A stretch of DNA of 64,000 nucleotides. Origin: Caproiciproducens galactitolivorans (GTDB lineage: Bacteria; Bacillota; Clostridia; Oscillospirales; Acutalibacteraceae). The notes under the pieces were generated by a model. It was given only the letters and a program-made list of their open reading frames with translations, was not told where the DNA came from and searched no databases. The stretch's first letter is position 1. The number at the start of each line of letters is the position of its first letter. The position numbers were made by a program, and so were the translations under genes. Where the stretch lies: the NCBI RefSeq assembly GCF_026672255.1, contig NZ_JAPOHA010000002.1:62001-126000 (forward strand). Reading direction: 5' to 3'. This document shows, one piece after another, positions 16,523 to 25,804 of this stretch.

Positions 16523-17836
16523 GTGGAGCGTGAGACGTTGAATTTTAAAGAAGCCTATGAAGTTTTGGAAAAATTAAATCCGCTCTGTTACATGGGTAAG
16601 GTTAAAAATATTGTCGGAATGATGATTGAAACAGCAGGATTAAAAGCAAATGTCGGCGATATTTGTTATATTCAGAATTCCGACAATGATAAAACAATCA
16701 TGGCCGAAGCGGTCGGATTTAAAAACAGCGAAGTTCTTCTGATGGCTTACGGCGACATTAAGGGAATCGGCCCGGGAAGCCTTGTCCGTTCAACCGGACG
16801 GAAGCTAAGGGTTCCCGTGGGTGATTTTCTTGTGGGCAGGACGATTGACGCAACCGGAATGCCGATCGACGGTCTGGGAAGCTTTCAGGCAAAGCAATAT
16901 TATAATGTAGATGCCACCTACACCAACCCGCTGGAGCGGCCCAGAATCAGCCAGCGCCTGACCTTTGGCATTAAGGCGATCGACGGGATGCTTACCATCG
17001 GCAAAGGGCAGAGAATGGGCATATTCGCCGGGAGCGGTGTGGGAAAGAGCACCCTTATGGGCATGATTGCAAAAAATGTAAAAACAGATATAAACGTGAT
17101 CGCGCTTGTCGGAGAAAGAGGCCGTGAAGTTACCGAGTTTATTGAAAAAGACTTGGGAAGGGAAGGGCTGGCGCGTTCGGTATTGGTTGTTGCAACCTCC
17201 GATCAGCCGGCGATGTACCGCGCGAAATGCGCTACGGTCGCTACGGCGATTGCCGAGTATTTCAAAGATCAGGGAAAAGATGTCCTTCTTATGATGGATT
17301 CCCTTACCCGGTTTGCAATGGCGGAAAGAGAAATCGGACTGGCCGCCGGGGAACCCCCCATCGCGAGGGGATATACGCCGTCCATCTACGCGGAGCTGCC
17401 GAAGCTTCTGGAACGAAGCGGGAATTTCAAGGAAGGCTCCATAACCGGGATTTACACCGTGCTGGTGGAAGGCGACGACACGAATGAACCGATATCCGAT
17501 ACCGTCCGGGGAATCATTGACGGCCACATCGTTCTGTCGCGTTCACTGGCCCATAAAAATCATTACCCAGCGATCGACACAAATGCGAGCATTTCCAGAC
17601 TGATGAACGATATCGTTACGGAAGAGCATAAACTTTCGGCTGCAAAAATTCGTGATATTCTCTCAGTTTATAATCAGAATGCAGATTTAATTTCCATTGG
17701 AGCGTATAAACCGGGTATGAATCACAAGCTGGATGAAGCGATAAAAAAGATCGATTCCGTCAATGCGTTTCTGTGTCAGAGAACCGATGAAAGCTTTTCT
17801 TTTGAAGAAACTCTGAATCTTATGGAAGGTTTATAA
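16523..17836 (+). CDS. fliI: Flagellum-specific ATPase FliI
   Basis: FliI is the hexameric ATPase of the flagellar export apparatus, related to F1-beta. The 437-residue product has Walker A GIFAGSGVGKST (about 167-178), ALVGERGREVTEFIEKDLG, Walker B DVLLMMDSLTRFAMAEREIG and GEPPIARGYTPS. The frame opens at GTG 16523; the TTG at 16538, nine bases after GGAG, is an equally likely start. Length and gene order (fliH-fliI-fliJ) are standard. Confidence 0.98.
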   Translation: MERETLNFKEAYEVLEKLNPLCYMGKVKNIVGMMIETAGLKANVGDICYIQNSDNDKTIMAEAVGFKNSEVLLMAYGDIKGIGPGSLVRSTGRKLRVPVGDFLVGRTIDATGMPIDGLGSFQAKQYYNVDATYTNPLERPRISQRLTFGIKAIDGMLTIGKGQRMGIFAGSGVGKSTLMGMIAKNVKTDINVIALVGERGREVTEFIEKDLGREGLARSVLVVATSDQPAMYRAKCATVATAIAEYFKDQGKDVLLMMDSLTRFAMAEREIGLAAGEPPIARGYTPSIYAELPKLLERSGNFKEGSITGIYTVLVEGDDTNEPISDTVRGIIDGHIVLSRSLAHKNHYPAIDTNASISRLMNDIVTEEHKLSAAKIRDILSVYNQNADLISIGAYKPGMNHKLDEAIKKIDSVNAFLCQRTDESFSFEETLNLMEGL

Positions 17837-17838
17837 GG

Positions 17839-18282
17839 ATGAAAAAATTTATTTTTACCCTTGAAAAAGTCCTTAGCTTCAAGCAGCAGACGCTGGATAT
17901 ACAAAAGAATGAGCTTTTGCAGCTGCAAATGAAGCGGATGGAAATTGAAAAGGAAATAAACTCCCTGAACGATCTGTTTGCGGCAACCAATCGAAAAATG
18001 CAGGAAGAATTGCAAACCGGAATGAATGCAAGTGACATTACAATTTATAAGACGTATTTCAATATTCTGAATCAGAAGATATTGAAATTAGTGGAAGATA
18101 AAAGTAAGCTGCAGGAGATTATAGCGCAGAAAAAGACCGAAATTATAGCCATTAACAGTGATATTTCCGGGCTCGAAAAATTGCGTGATAAACAGCTTGC
18201 GGCGTATTTGGAGATTTGCAGGAAAAGTGAAGAGCTTGCAATTGACGAATATGTCAATCAGACACGCAGCGCCGTATTTTAA
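17839..18282 (+). CDS. fliJ: Flagellar export protein FliJ
   Basis: The 147-residue protein is predicted to be an antiparallel coiled coil, with heptad-rich sequence throughout: it starts MKKFIFTLEKVLSFKQQTLD and contains LQLQMKRMEIEKEINSL. FliJ is the central stalk of the FliI ATPase ring, similar to F1-gamma. It begins two bases after the fliI stop. The length matches Firmicute FliJ. Confidence 0.92.
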   Translation: MKKFIFTLEKVLSFKQQTLDIQKNELLQLQMKRMEIEKEINSLNDLFAATNRKMQEELQTGMNASDITIYKTYFNILNQKILKLVEDKSKLQEIIAQKKTEIIAINSDISGLEKLRDKQLAAYLEICRKSEELAIDEYVNQTRSAVF

Positions 18283-18334
18283 GTGCTTATAAATTATTTT
18301 AATTTATAAAATAGCAAATGAAGGAGGTGAGAAG

Positions 18335-19627
18335 ATGATACAGCAAATATCGAATAACGCGGTTCCGCAGAAAACGCAGACTCCCCAGGCGAAAAAGGAC
18401 AGTACCGGCGGCGTTTTTGAAAGTATGGTTCAAAAGTCCGAAAAAACGGCGACCAAAGACCGTACAAAGCAGACGGTTACGGCTTCCGCTGAAGGGGAAA
18501 AGAGCCCGGATAAAACCGATGAAACAAACCCTCAACTGATTCAGCCAAACCTGGCCCAGTTCGCGCAGATGTTTCAAGCGCCCGTTCCCATAGCCGTTTC
18601 GGATATGGTGCAGGTACAAGGCGAAACGCAGGCGGTAAATCCTTTATTGGCCGTTACCGGTTTGCCGGCAGACCCCAAACAGGTGTCCTTGCTGCCGTCC
18701 GCTGAAGCACAGGTTGGAAATTCAACGCCGGAAAAGATTATAGCCGGGAATGGGCTTCTTCCGAATCCTGTAAAACCGGAAGTCCCAACCGCGCAGTTAA
18801 CGGATTCCAATCCAACAGCGGTTAAAACGGAAGCTTCTGTGCAGCAGGCAAATTTCGCTTTGCAGGAAAAACCGGCCGCTGCGGCAGATCAATCCGGGGA
18901 CAGCTTGCCTGTTCAAACGCAGCCCGCCGCGGTTCAGACGGAACTTCCGAAACAGGATGTTCCGGTGATTCCAAAGCAAGATTCCTCTCCGGTTCTTGCG
19001 AAGCCGGATACGGTATCCGCGAACGTTCCGTTACAAGCGGAAAAGCAAGTTTCAGCGGAATTATCCCCCAACCGGAATGCTGAGGACAGAAAAGAGACCA
19101 TACCGATGGAAGCGGCATCCCAGAGCCAGAATGATGCGCGTCTTTCCAGTCTTTATGAAAACGGAAATGTCGTCATTAAGATTTCCGATGCAAAGGCTTC
19201 GGGGAAAGCCATAGGGAATCAGCTCACGGATAAAGTCCTTTATCATTACAATAAGGGCAATCAGCAGTTCCAAATGGAACTTTCCCCGCAAAATTTAGGG
19301 AAAGTTTCCGTTAAGCTGGCGATACAGGACGGCGTGCTGAATGTTACCATACAGGCGGCAAATCCGAAAACGCAGAGCTTGCTGATGGAAAACAGCGCGG
19401 ATATTAAAACAATTCTGCAAACTTCCATCAACCAGCCGGTACAGATTCATGAAACGGCACAGGATCACGCATGGTATCAGCAGAACCAGCAGAATCAGCA
19501 AAACCAGCCGCAGCAGGACCGAAATCAAAGGCAGAACATTCGGCTTCCATTGGATGATCAGAATGGCAGTACCGATGATTTTTTAACGGTGATGCGGCAG
19601 CTTAGGCAGCAGGTTTCCGCAATGTAA
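18335..19627 (+). CDS. fliK: Flagellar hook-length control protein FliK
   Basis: FliK is the secreted molecular ruler that triggers the switch of export specificity through FlhB. The 430-residue protein has a low-complexity Pro/Gln/Lys/Ala-rich N-terminal two thirds and the conserved C-terminal FliK domain, with FQMELSPQNLGKVSVKLAIQ and VTIQAANPKTQSLLMENSAD. Gln/Asn repeats (NQQNQQNQPQQ) follow. AAAGGAGGTGAG precedes the ATG. A second FliK-C-like gene (ylqG-like) lies at 46040. Confidence 0.94.
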   Translation: MIQQISNNAVPQKTQTPQAKKDSTGGVFESMVQKSEKTATKDRTKQTVTASAEGEKSPDKTDETNPQLIQPNLAQFAQMFQAPVPIAVSDMVQVQGETQAVNPLLAVTGLPADPKQVSLLPSAEAQVGNSTPEKIIAGNGLLPNPVKPEVPTAQLTDSNPTAVKTEASVQQANFALQEKPAAAADQSGDSLPVQTQPAAVQTELPKQDVPVIPKQDSSPVLAKPDTVSANVPLQAEKQVSAELSPNRNAEDRKETIPMEAASQSQNDARLSSLYENGNVVIKISDAKASGKAIGNQLTDKVLYHYNKGNQQFQMELSPQNLGKVSVKLAIQDGVLNVTIQAANPKTQSLLMENSADIKTILQTSINQPVQIHETAQDHAWYQQNQQNQQNQPQQDRNQRQNIRLPLDDQNGSTDDFLTVMRQLRQQVSAM

Positions 19628-19643
19628 AGAAAGGAGGAATAAC

Positions 19644-20129
19644 TTGAATTCGATTTATCCGTACAGTCTTAGCGGTGTTGCCGGCGTGCCCGCCAAATCC
19701 TCATCCGGTGATTCCAATGTGAAAACAGGCAAGTCATCGCTGGATATGACCGACTTTATGAAACTTCTGGCGGCGCAGATGGCGAATCAGGATGTGACAA
19801 ATCCTACCGATAATAACCAGTTCATCAGTCAGATGGCGCAGTTTGCTTCCTTACAGGCTATACAGGGGCTGTCACAGCTTTCTACAGAGCAGTATGGAGC
19901 TTCCTATGTTGGGAAAAAGGTCATTGTTGCCAGTTATGATACAAACGGCAAGCTCGTTCAGGATACAGGCATTGTAGATTGTGTCGATTTTTCTTCCGGC
20001 GCACCCTGTATATCTGTGAATGGCAAATTCTACTATTTGTCTTCTGTTATGCAGGTTAGCACGGATACGTATCAGCCTCCGGAAACGCCGAAGCCAGAAC
20101 CACAGACACCTCCGCCGGTTAATACGTAA
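19644..20129 (+). CDS. flgD: Flagellar hook assembly protein FlgD (short form)
   Basis: FlgD is the hook cap scaffold. The 161-residue product starts at a TTG after AAGGAGGAATAAC. It has the N-terminal motif LDMTDFMKLLAAQMANQDVT followed by NPTDNNQFISQMAQFASLQA. The C-terminal part (SYVGKKVIVASYDTNGK...) is short and lacks the large Ig/tudor domain of enterobacterial FlgD. This is usual in Firmicutes. The tail is Pro-rich. Confidence 0.95.
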   Translation: MNSIYPYSLSGVAGVPAKSSSGDSNVKTGKSSLDMTDFMKLLAAQMANQDVTNPTDNNQFISQMAQFASLQAIQGLSQLSTEQYGASYVGKKVIVASYDTNGKLVQDTGIVDCVDFSSGAPCISVNGKFYYLSSVMQVSTDTYQPPETPKPEPQTPPPVNT

Positions 20130-20182
20130 ACGCCATCCATTGTCATGAGGCAAACGGTCTTGTTGCAGTTAGGAGTTCAGTC

Positions 20183-20587
20183 ATGGATGATATTCAATTT
20201 AAAAAAAGCTACTCCGCGTTTATCAATCCGAATTATGCCGTAACGCCGGCCCAAAAGGGTCAGGCGAGCGAAAAACCCAATCCCGCCGAAAGCGAATTCG
20301 GGAAAATATTTCAGAAAACCCTTGAACAAAACCAGCAGCTTACGTTTTCCAAACACGCGCTGCAGCGCATGGATTCCCGGAATATTCCGGTATCCGGGCA
20401 GTTGGTTTCCCAAATTAACAGCGCGGTGGAAAAGGCAAAGGCAAAAGGGATTAAGGACGCGCTGATCTTAAACGGACAGACGGCCTTTATTGTGAATATT
20501 CCCAGCAGCACAGTTGTTACAACCATGAGCGGTCAGGAGATGACCGACAACATTTTTACAAATATTGACGGAGCCGTAATTTTATAA
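20183..20587 (+). CDS. Flagellar operon protein (TIGR02530 family)
   Basis: The 134-residue protein has the family core LTFSKHALQRMDSRNIPVSG, then INSAVEKAKAKGIKDALIL and AFIVNIPSSTVVTTMSGQEM. This family is found between flgD and flgE in many Firmicutes and spirochaetes. Its role in hook assembly is inferred only from gene order. It is soluble with no signal peptide, and the N-terminal 45 residues are probably disordered. Confidence 0.9.
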   Translation: MDDIQFKKSYSAFINPNYAVTPAQKGQASEKPNPAESEFGKIFQKTLEQNQQLTFSKHALQRMDSRNIPVSGQLVSQINSAVEKAKAKGIKDALILNGQTAFIVNIPSSTVVTTMSGQEMTDNIFTNIDGAVIL

Positions 20588-20666
20588 CCGGACCTCTTGA
20601 GGAAGTTATTGGGCCTTGAACGACAGAGAGGCTCATACGGTTCCAATAAAAAGGAGAGAAATAATT

Positions 20667-21494
20667 ATGAGTACAGCAATGTATTGCGGTATCGCAGGTA
20701 CGAAAGCCTACCAGACCGGTATGGACGTTATCGGCAACAACATTTCAAACGTGAACACCTACGGTTTTAAAGCTTCCAGAGTAATGTACCGCGACTTATT
20801 TTACCAAACGCTTCAGAATTCCACGAGTGCATCAGGTGGTTTCGGCGGGTCAAATCCCTCGCAGGTCGGCTACGGTGCAACTGCGTCAACCGTTGATGTA
20901 TTGAATACCCGTTCCGGCCGTGCGCCTACCGGCAGCTCAAACGACTGTTATATCGACGGTGAAGGTTATTTTGTAGTTGATGACGGAACTACAGGCAAAC
21001 TATATACCCGCGTTGGTTCATTTTCTTTTGACGGTTCCGGAAATTTGGTAGACGGGAATGGAAGACTGGTATACGGAGTGGATACAAGTGGAGCTTTAGC
21101 GCTTGTTAAGGTTGAGAAGTATAATGATTATAAAGATATTAAAATTGGCAGTGACGGAACAATAACTGGAACTCCGAAAGCGGGGGGTGATATTGCAACA
21201 CTTGGGTCAATTGCAGTAGCTAATATCCCAAACCCTTCCGGCCTTACGCAGATGGGCGGTTCTTACTATAGAGCTGATGGCAATGCGCAATCTGCTACTA
21301 TTAAAGTTAGTTACAGTAAGGCAGGCGCGAACGGTACCGGCCAGTTGATAACAAGTGCGCTGGAAACTTCCAACACCGACCTTGCCAACGAGCTGACCCA
21401 GATGATTATCAACGAAAGAGGATTCCAGGCAAACACGAAAATCATCACCGTCAGCGACGAAATGATGGAAACTCTTGTAAATATGAAGCGATAA
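20667..21494 (+). CDS. flgE: Flagellar hook protein FlgE
   Basis: The ATG at 20667 follows AAGGAGAGAAATAATT and begins the conserved MSTAMYCGIAGTKAYQTGMD. An in-frame start at 20616 would add 17 non-conserved residues. The N-terminus has VIGNNISNVNTYGFKASRVM and the C-terminus TDLANELTQMIINERGFQAN, the rod/hook termini. At 275 residues it is a compact hook protein with one small surface domain, much shorter than the roughly 400 residues of enteric FlgE. It is exported and polymerises into the hook. Confidence 0.95.
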   Translation: MSTAMYCGIAGTKAYQTGMDVIGNNISNVNTYGFKASRVMYRDLFYQTLQNSTSASGGFGGSNPSQVGYGATASTVDVLNTRSGRAPTGSSNDCYIDGEGYFVVDDGTTGKLYTRVGSFSFDGSGNLVDGNGRLVYGVDTSGALALVKVEKYNDYKDIKIGSDGTITGTPKAGGDIATLGSIAVANIPNPSGLTQMGGSYYRADGNAQSATIKVSYSKAGANGTGQLITSALETSNTDLANELTQMIINERGFQANTKIITVSDEMMETLVNMKR

Positions 21495-21510
21495 TTATTC
21501 GAAATAGCTG

Positions 21511-21544
21511 CCGTTTCTGAAGCCAAAAACGGTTTCAGAAACGG
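21511..21544 (+). repeat. Inverted repeat between flgE and flbD
   Basis: CCGTTTCTGAA and TTCAGAAACGG form an 11-base perfect stem with a 12-base loop, starting 16 bases after the hook gene stop. No U tract follows, so it is more likely an RNA-stability or processing element, or a weak attenuator, than a full terminator. Confidence 0.6.
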
Positions 21545-21569
21545 TTAGCACTGAAAAGGAGGATTGAAT

Positions 21570-21773
21570 ATGATAAACGTTACCAATCTGAACGGCACTT
21601 CTTTTGTGGTGAATTCAAACCTCATTGAAACGATTGAATGTATTCCGGAAACAAAAATAACCTTAACGACAGGCAAATATTATTTAGTTTCGGAGAACAG
21701 TGAAGAAATTATAAAAAAAATCATTCTTTATAATCGTGAAATCTTTAAAAATACTGTTAAGTTAAAGAACTGA
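21570..21773 (+). CDS. flbD: FlbD family flagellar protein
   Basis: The 67-residue product starts MINVTNLNGTSFVVNSNLIE and contains IECIPETKITLTTGKYYLVS, which is the FlbD/YlzI family pattern. AAAGGAGGATTGAAT precedes the ATG at 21570. In Firmicutes this gene lies between flgE and motA/fliL, as here. Its molecular role is not firmly known; Bacillus SwrD of this family increases motor power. No membrane segment is present. Confidence 0.9.
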   Translation: MINVTNLNGTSFVVNSNLIETIECIPETKITLTTGKYYLVSENSEEIIKKIILYNREIFKNTVKLKN

Positions 21774-21806
21774 AAAACCGTATTATGATCGCAAGGAAGT
21801 GTTTGT

Positions 21807-22646
21807 GTGGATTTAACAAGCATTGTGGGGTTTATAGCCGGTCTGGCGCTGGTTATCTTCGGAATTGTATTTGACCCTTCCACCGGAGTTGTATGGTCTA
21901 CTATCCGGAATTTTATTGATTATCCGAGTATGGCGATTACTTTTGGCGGTACGATTGCAGCAACCATCATGGCTTTTCCGCTTTCCTACTTCAAGGAAAT
22001 TCCGAAGCATATGAAGGTTATTGTTCAGGGAAACAAGTACCAGCCACAAAAGTATATCGATACGATCGTAGACTTTGCACAGGAGGCCAGAAGAAAGGGA
22101 CTGCTTTCTCTGGAAGATAAAGCCAGCTTATTACAAGATCTGTTTATGAGAGACAGCATTATGCTGATTGTAGATGCGATAGACCCTACGAAGGTAAAAG
22201 AAATTCTGGAAGATAAACTGAATGGATTGGAAGACCGGCATTCGCATGTTTGGCAGTTCTACGAGAAATTTTCTACTTTTGCACCTGCGTTCGGTATGAT
22301 CGGTACTCTGATCGGTTTGATTAACATGCTTGCCAATATGGATATGAATTCCAACGATGGCGCAACCAAAATGGCGCAGGGCATGTCGACGGCATTGGTA
22401 ACCACCTTCTATGGCTCTATGCTTGCAAACCTGGTGCTGACTCCGCTGGCACATAAATTACATATGCTTCATGATGAAGAAATGGTTTGTAAAGAAATTG
22501 TTGTCGAGGGCGTCATCGCCATACAGGCGGGAGACAATCCAAAACATATCGAAGAAAGGCTGAATGCATACGTAAATGAAAACAGAAGGCTCCAAAAGGT
22601 TGGACACAACGCTGCAAGCACTTCCGGCGATAAAGGAAGGCGTTAA
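21807..22646 (+). CDS. motA: Motility protein A (MotA stator)
   Basis: MotA and MotB form the proton- or sodium-driven stator. The 279-residue protein starts at a GTG and has four membrane segments (about 3-23, 35-52, 155-175, 187-207). It carries the family sequence FSTFAPAFGMIGTLIGLINM and GMSTALVTTFYGSMLANLVL, with a cytoplasmic loop between the second and third segments that would touch FliG. motB follows by 54 bases. Confidence 0.96.
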   Translation: MDLTSIVGFIAGLALVIFGIVFDPSTGVVWSTIRNFIDYPSMAITFGGTIAATIMAFPLSYFKEIPKHMKVIVQGNKYQPQKYIDTIVDFAQEARRKGLLSLEDKASLLQDLFMRDSIMLIVDAIDPTKVKEILEDKLNGLEDRHSHVWQFYEKFSTFAPAFGMIGTLIGLINMLANMDMNSNDGATKMAQGMSTALVTTFYGSMLANLVLTPLAHKLHMLHDEEMVCKEIVVEGVIAIQAGDNPKHIEERLNAYVNENRRLQKVGHNAASTSGDKGRR

Positions 22647-22700
22647 TTCGAAATAATCCGGGGGAATCTTCCCGTTGACATAAATTGGAGGGGTGATATA

Positions 22701-23537
22701 ATGGCGAGAAAGCGGTCGAATTCCGGAAGCGGAGGCCCGAACTGGCTTGATACCTATTCCGATATGGTGACGCTTTTGCTTACCTTTTTTGTTATGCTGT
22801 TTGCCATGTCCACCATGGACGCCAGCAAATGGCAGAAGCTTGCAGAAGCATTTTCCGCTAATAAACAGACGAATGCGGCTACGCAGAAAGGTGGAAACGG
22901 GGGTGCTCAGAATTCATCAAGCATCAGTCTGCCTTCCGTTTTAGACACCGAATCGTCCAGCAGCAGTAAGGGAGGAGGCAGTTCAAGCAACGGCAAAGTT
23001 ACGGATTTTGACAGCCTGTATCAATATTTAAATGATTACGTGAATAAAAATGGTTTACAGGATTCCGTACATGTTCATAAAGGGGACAATTACACCTTTC
23101 TGACGTTTCAAAACAGTATCTTTTTTACGGGAGACAGCGCTGAACTGCGCGACGAAGGGAAAAAAATTCTGGACTTTGTAAGCGACGGAATTAAATATAT
23201 TCCCGATCAAATCGGTGAGATACGTTTTTACGGCCATACGGCCCGTGCGGGGAACTCTACTTCCGCTACCGCGCAGGCGTTTGACCGGGCACTTTCTTCG
23301 GACAGAGCCAAAAATGTTCTGCTGTATGTTCAGCTGAAAAACGTTATCGATCCGGCGAAAATGGTTTCTGAAGGGTATGGAGAATACAGGCCGATTGTTC
23401 CTCATGACGGAACAGAAGCCGCCCGGGCAAAAAACAGAAGAGTGGAAATTTATATTTCAAAATCCGGGCAGAGCAGTTCTGTTTTGGATCAGGTTTATAA
23501 AGATATCAATAAAGATGTGGATAAGGAAAAAAAGTAA
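22701..23537 (+). CDS. motB: Motility protein B (MotB stator)
   Basis: The 278-residue stator protein has a short basic N-terminus and one membrane helix at about 21-40 containing the ion-carrying Asp (WLDTYSDMVTLLLTFFVMLF). A Ser/Gly-rich plug/linker comes next, followed by an OmpA-like peptidoglycan-binding domain (about 130-265) with YGHTARAGN and GYGEYRPIV. An AGG-rich site precedes the ATG. There is no fliL between motB and fliM, unlike in Bacillus. Confidence 0.96.
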   Translation: MARKRSNSGSGGPNWLDTYSDMVTLLLTFFVMLFAMSTMDASKWQKLAEAFSANKQTNAATQKGGNGGAQNSSSISLPSVLDTESSSSSKGGGSSSNGKVTDFDSLYQYLNDYVNKNGLQDSVHVHKGDNYTFLTFQNSIFFTGDSAELRDEGKKILDFVSDGIKYIPDQIGEIRFYGHTARAGNSTSATAQAFDRALSSDRAKNVLLYVQLKNVIDPAKMVSEGYGEYRPIVPHDGTEAARAKNRRVEIYISKSGQSSSVLDQVYKDINKDVDKEKK

Positions 23538-23635
23538 CCGAATGAGAACCATTGAACTATGCGCAATCCGGCGTTTTGTTTTCCGCATAGAATAGGACGC
23601 CTTTTAAATTTTAATATGCGGGAGTAGGAGGTCCT

Positions 23636-24634
23636 ATGGCAGAAGTATTGTCTCAAAAGCAAATTGATGAGTTATTGGGGAGCCTGCAAAGCGGACATGT
23701 AGACTTTAATGAAATCGAAGAACAAACCACAGGTCCTAAAATAAAAGAATATGACTTTATGTCCCCCAAGAAGTTTACAAGGGAGCAGTTGAAGCTGCTG
23801 GACAATGTTTTTGACAGTGTTTCAAGAATGTTCAGTCTTCAGCTTGCGGGAATGCTTCGCTCTACCTGTCAAATGGAAATTTTGCAGGTGGAAGAGGAAG
23901 AGTTCCGCGAGTTCAACAACGCCCTTGGCGACTCCATACTGGTCGCTATCATTGGAATGCATAGCGAAGAAAACAAAATCGATGACAAACCCGTTTTAAT
24001 TGAACTGTCCCGTCAGATTTCTTTCTCCATAATGGATCGTTTGCTGGGTGGAAACGGCATGGGGTATGATATCGAGAGAGATTATACCGACATTGAGCTT
24101 TCTTTATTGGAATATGTTTTTAAGCAGGTATTGCCCCTGATGGATAATGCATGGAGCAACTATATGGAAATCCATCACACATTGGATATGATTGAAACGA
24201 ACTCCAGACTGATGCAGCTGGTACAGCCCGACGAAGCAGTCGCGATTATCGCAATTGAAATTACGATTGAAAATCTAAAAGGAAATATGAATATTTGCCT
24301 TCCGGCCTCCTCTCTTGACGAGGTGTTCCGTGTTTTCAATTCCAAATACGTGAAATTGCCCAAAAAAGAAGATCCTGTGTTGGAGGAGCAGCGTAAGCTT
24401 GGAATTATGCGCAGCCTGAAAAGTTCTCCGCTTAATATTAGCGCGATGTTAGGTAAAACAGAAATCAGCCTGAAAGATTTGCTCAGCTTGCAGGCAGGAG
24501 ATATTATTCCACTCAATACGCAAGTGGATAAAGATTCAATTGTCCTGGAAGTAGAGAGCTTGCCGTGGTTCACAGGCGTTATAGGAACAAAGCAGAAAAA
24601 ATACGCCGTTAAAATCAACAAATCTCTACAATAA
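23636..24634 (+). CDS. fliM: Flagellar motor switch protein FliM
   Basis: FliM is the C-ring switch component that binds CheY-P. The 332-residue product has the N-terminal CheY-P-binding motif LSQKQIDELLGSLQ, then the family MSPKKFTREQLKLLDNVFDS and a CheC-like middle domain. The C-terminal SpoA/FliN domain is ISLKDLLSLQAGDIIPLNTQ. The length is normal. It lies 19 bases before fliY. Confidence 0.98.
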   Translation: MAEVLSQKQIDELLGSLQSGHVDFNEIEEQTTGPKIKEYDFMSPKKFTREQLKLLDNVFDSVSRMFSLQLAGMLRSTCQMEILQVEEEEFREFNNALGDSILVAIIGMHSEENKIDDKPVLIELSRQISFSIMDRLLGGNGMGYDIERDYTDIELSLLEYVFKQVLPLMDNAWSNYMEIHHTLDMIETNSRLMQLVQPDEAVAIIAIEITIENLKGNMNICLPASSLDEVFRVFNSKYVKLPKKEDPVLEEQRKLGIMRSLKSSPLNISAMLGKTEISLKDLLSLQAGDIIPLNTQVDKDSIVLEVESLPWFTGVIGTKQKKYAVKINKSLQ

Positions 24635-24653
24635 ATGAAGAAAGGTGATTTCT

Positions 24654-25769
24654 ATGGAGCCGAATAATGAAGAAATATTTTCTGCTATGGACATTGACGC
24701 TATAGGAGAAATACTGAATATCAGTTTGGGTTCTTCAGCAACCTCCGTTTCGGAAATGCTGGAACAGCGTGTAAATATTACAACACCCCGCGTTGAAGTG
24801 ATGCCGTCGAAGGATGTTCATTTTGAATCAATGGAACCGGCTATTGCGGTAGAAATAAATTACGTAAGCGGATTAGACGGTAAGAATATTTTGATTTTAA
24901 AAGAATCCGATGTAAAAGTGATCGTCGGTTTGCTGCTTCATACGGATTATTCCGAACAGGAATTCGTAATGGATGAAATGAGTATCGGAGCAATCTGTGA
25001 GGTAATGAACCTGATGATGGGTGCTTCCGCAACGGCGCTTTCTCAGTTTTTGAACATGGCGATTAATATATCGCCCCCGACTTCTTTCCAGATCAGTAAT
25101 TCCGAGCAGTTTAAAAGCAAGTATTTTGAAACGGAAGAAACCGTTGTTACGGTGCATTTCAATCTGATGATCGGCGATGTGGTAAACAGTGAGTTTATCA
25201 GCCTGATGAAGATCAGCCTGGCAAAAGAACTGATCCGGTCCTTTAATTTTGGCACACCCGCCGAAGCGGAACCGCCGAAAGCAGAACCGGCGCCGCCAAA
25301 ACCACAGCCGGCTCCGCCGAAGCCGCCGCAGCCCGCACCTTCCAGGCCGCAGCCGGTACAGCCAAAACCGCAGCCGGCCCCGGCAGTGAGCAGGCCGGCC
25401 CCTGCAATGGAAACAGCGATGAGTCCCGAACCACCGCAGCAAAATTATAACGTGGGACGCGTAGCGTATCAAAGTTTTGATGCGGAAGATACCATATTAA
25501 CGAACGATCAAAATAATAACCTGAATATGATTATGTCCGTTCCGCTGCAAATTACGGTTGAAATCGGCCGTACTAAAAAGCCGATTAAAGATATTCTGGA
25601 TTTTACATCAGGAACTATTGTAGAATTGGATAAACAAGCCGGTTCGCAGGTCGACGTCTTCGTAAACGGCAAACCGATTGCAAAGGGTGATGTTGTCGTT
25701 GTAGACGACTTTTATGGTGTGCGAATTACAGAAGTATTAAGCAACAACGAAATCATGAAATTAATTTAA
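24654..25769 (+). CDS. fliY: Flagellar motor switch phosphatase FliY (CheC-FliN fusion)
   Basis: The 371-residue protein combines an N-terminal CheC-type phosphatase region with a C-terminal FliN domain. Two active-site repeats are visible with the expected E-x-x-N pattern: IGEILNISLGSSATSVSEML and IGAICEVMNLMMGASATALS. Both look intact, so CheY-P phosphatase activity is expected at the switch. A Pro/Ala/Lys/Gln-rich linker spans about residues 203-260. The SpoA domain (about 292-371) has VEIGRTKKPIKDILDFTSGT. The ATG at 24654 follows AAGAAAGGTG; a GTG at 24645 is less likely. Confidence 0.95.
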   Translation: MEPNNEEIFSAMDIDAIGEILNISLGSSATSVSEMLEQRVNITTPRVEVMPSKDVHFESMEPAIAVEINYVSGLDGKNILILKESDVKVIVGLLLHTDYSEQEFVMDEMSIGAICEVMNLMMGASATALSQFLNMAINISPPTSFQISNSEQFKSKYFETEETVVTVHFNLMIGDVVNSEFISLMKISLAKELIRSFNFGTPAEAEPPKAEPAPPKPQPAPPKPPQPAPSRPQPVQPKPQPAPAVSRPAPAMETAMSPEPPQQNYNVGRVAYQSFDAEDTILTNDQNNNLNMIMSVPLQITVEIGRTKKPIKDILDFTSGTIVELDKQAGSQVDVFVNGKPIAKGDVVVVDDFYGVRITEVLSNNEIMKLI

Positions 25770-25804
25770 ATAGCACTGTAAGGTGCAAATTAGGAGGAAC
25801 AGAA

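Noticed and set aside
16805-17527. Long minus-strand frame inside fliI
   Set aside because: It is a shadow of fliI codon use, with no ribosome binding site, and fliI itself is fully conserved.
24897-25472. Arg-rich minus-strand frame inside fliY
   Set aside because: It mirrors the Pro/Ala-rich linker codons of fliY and has no start signal or homology pattern.
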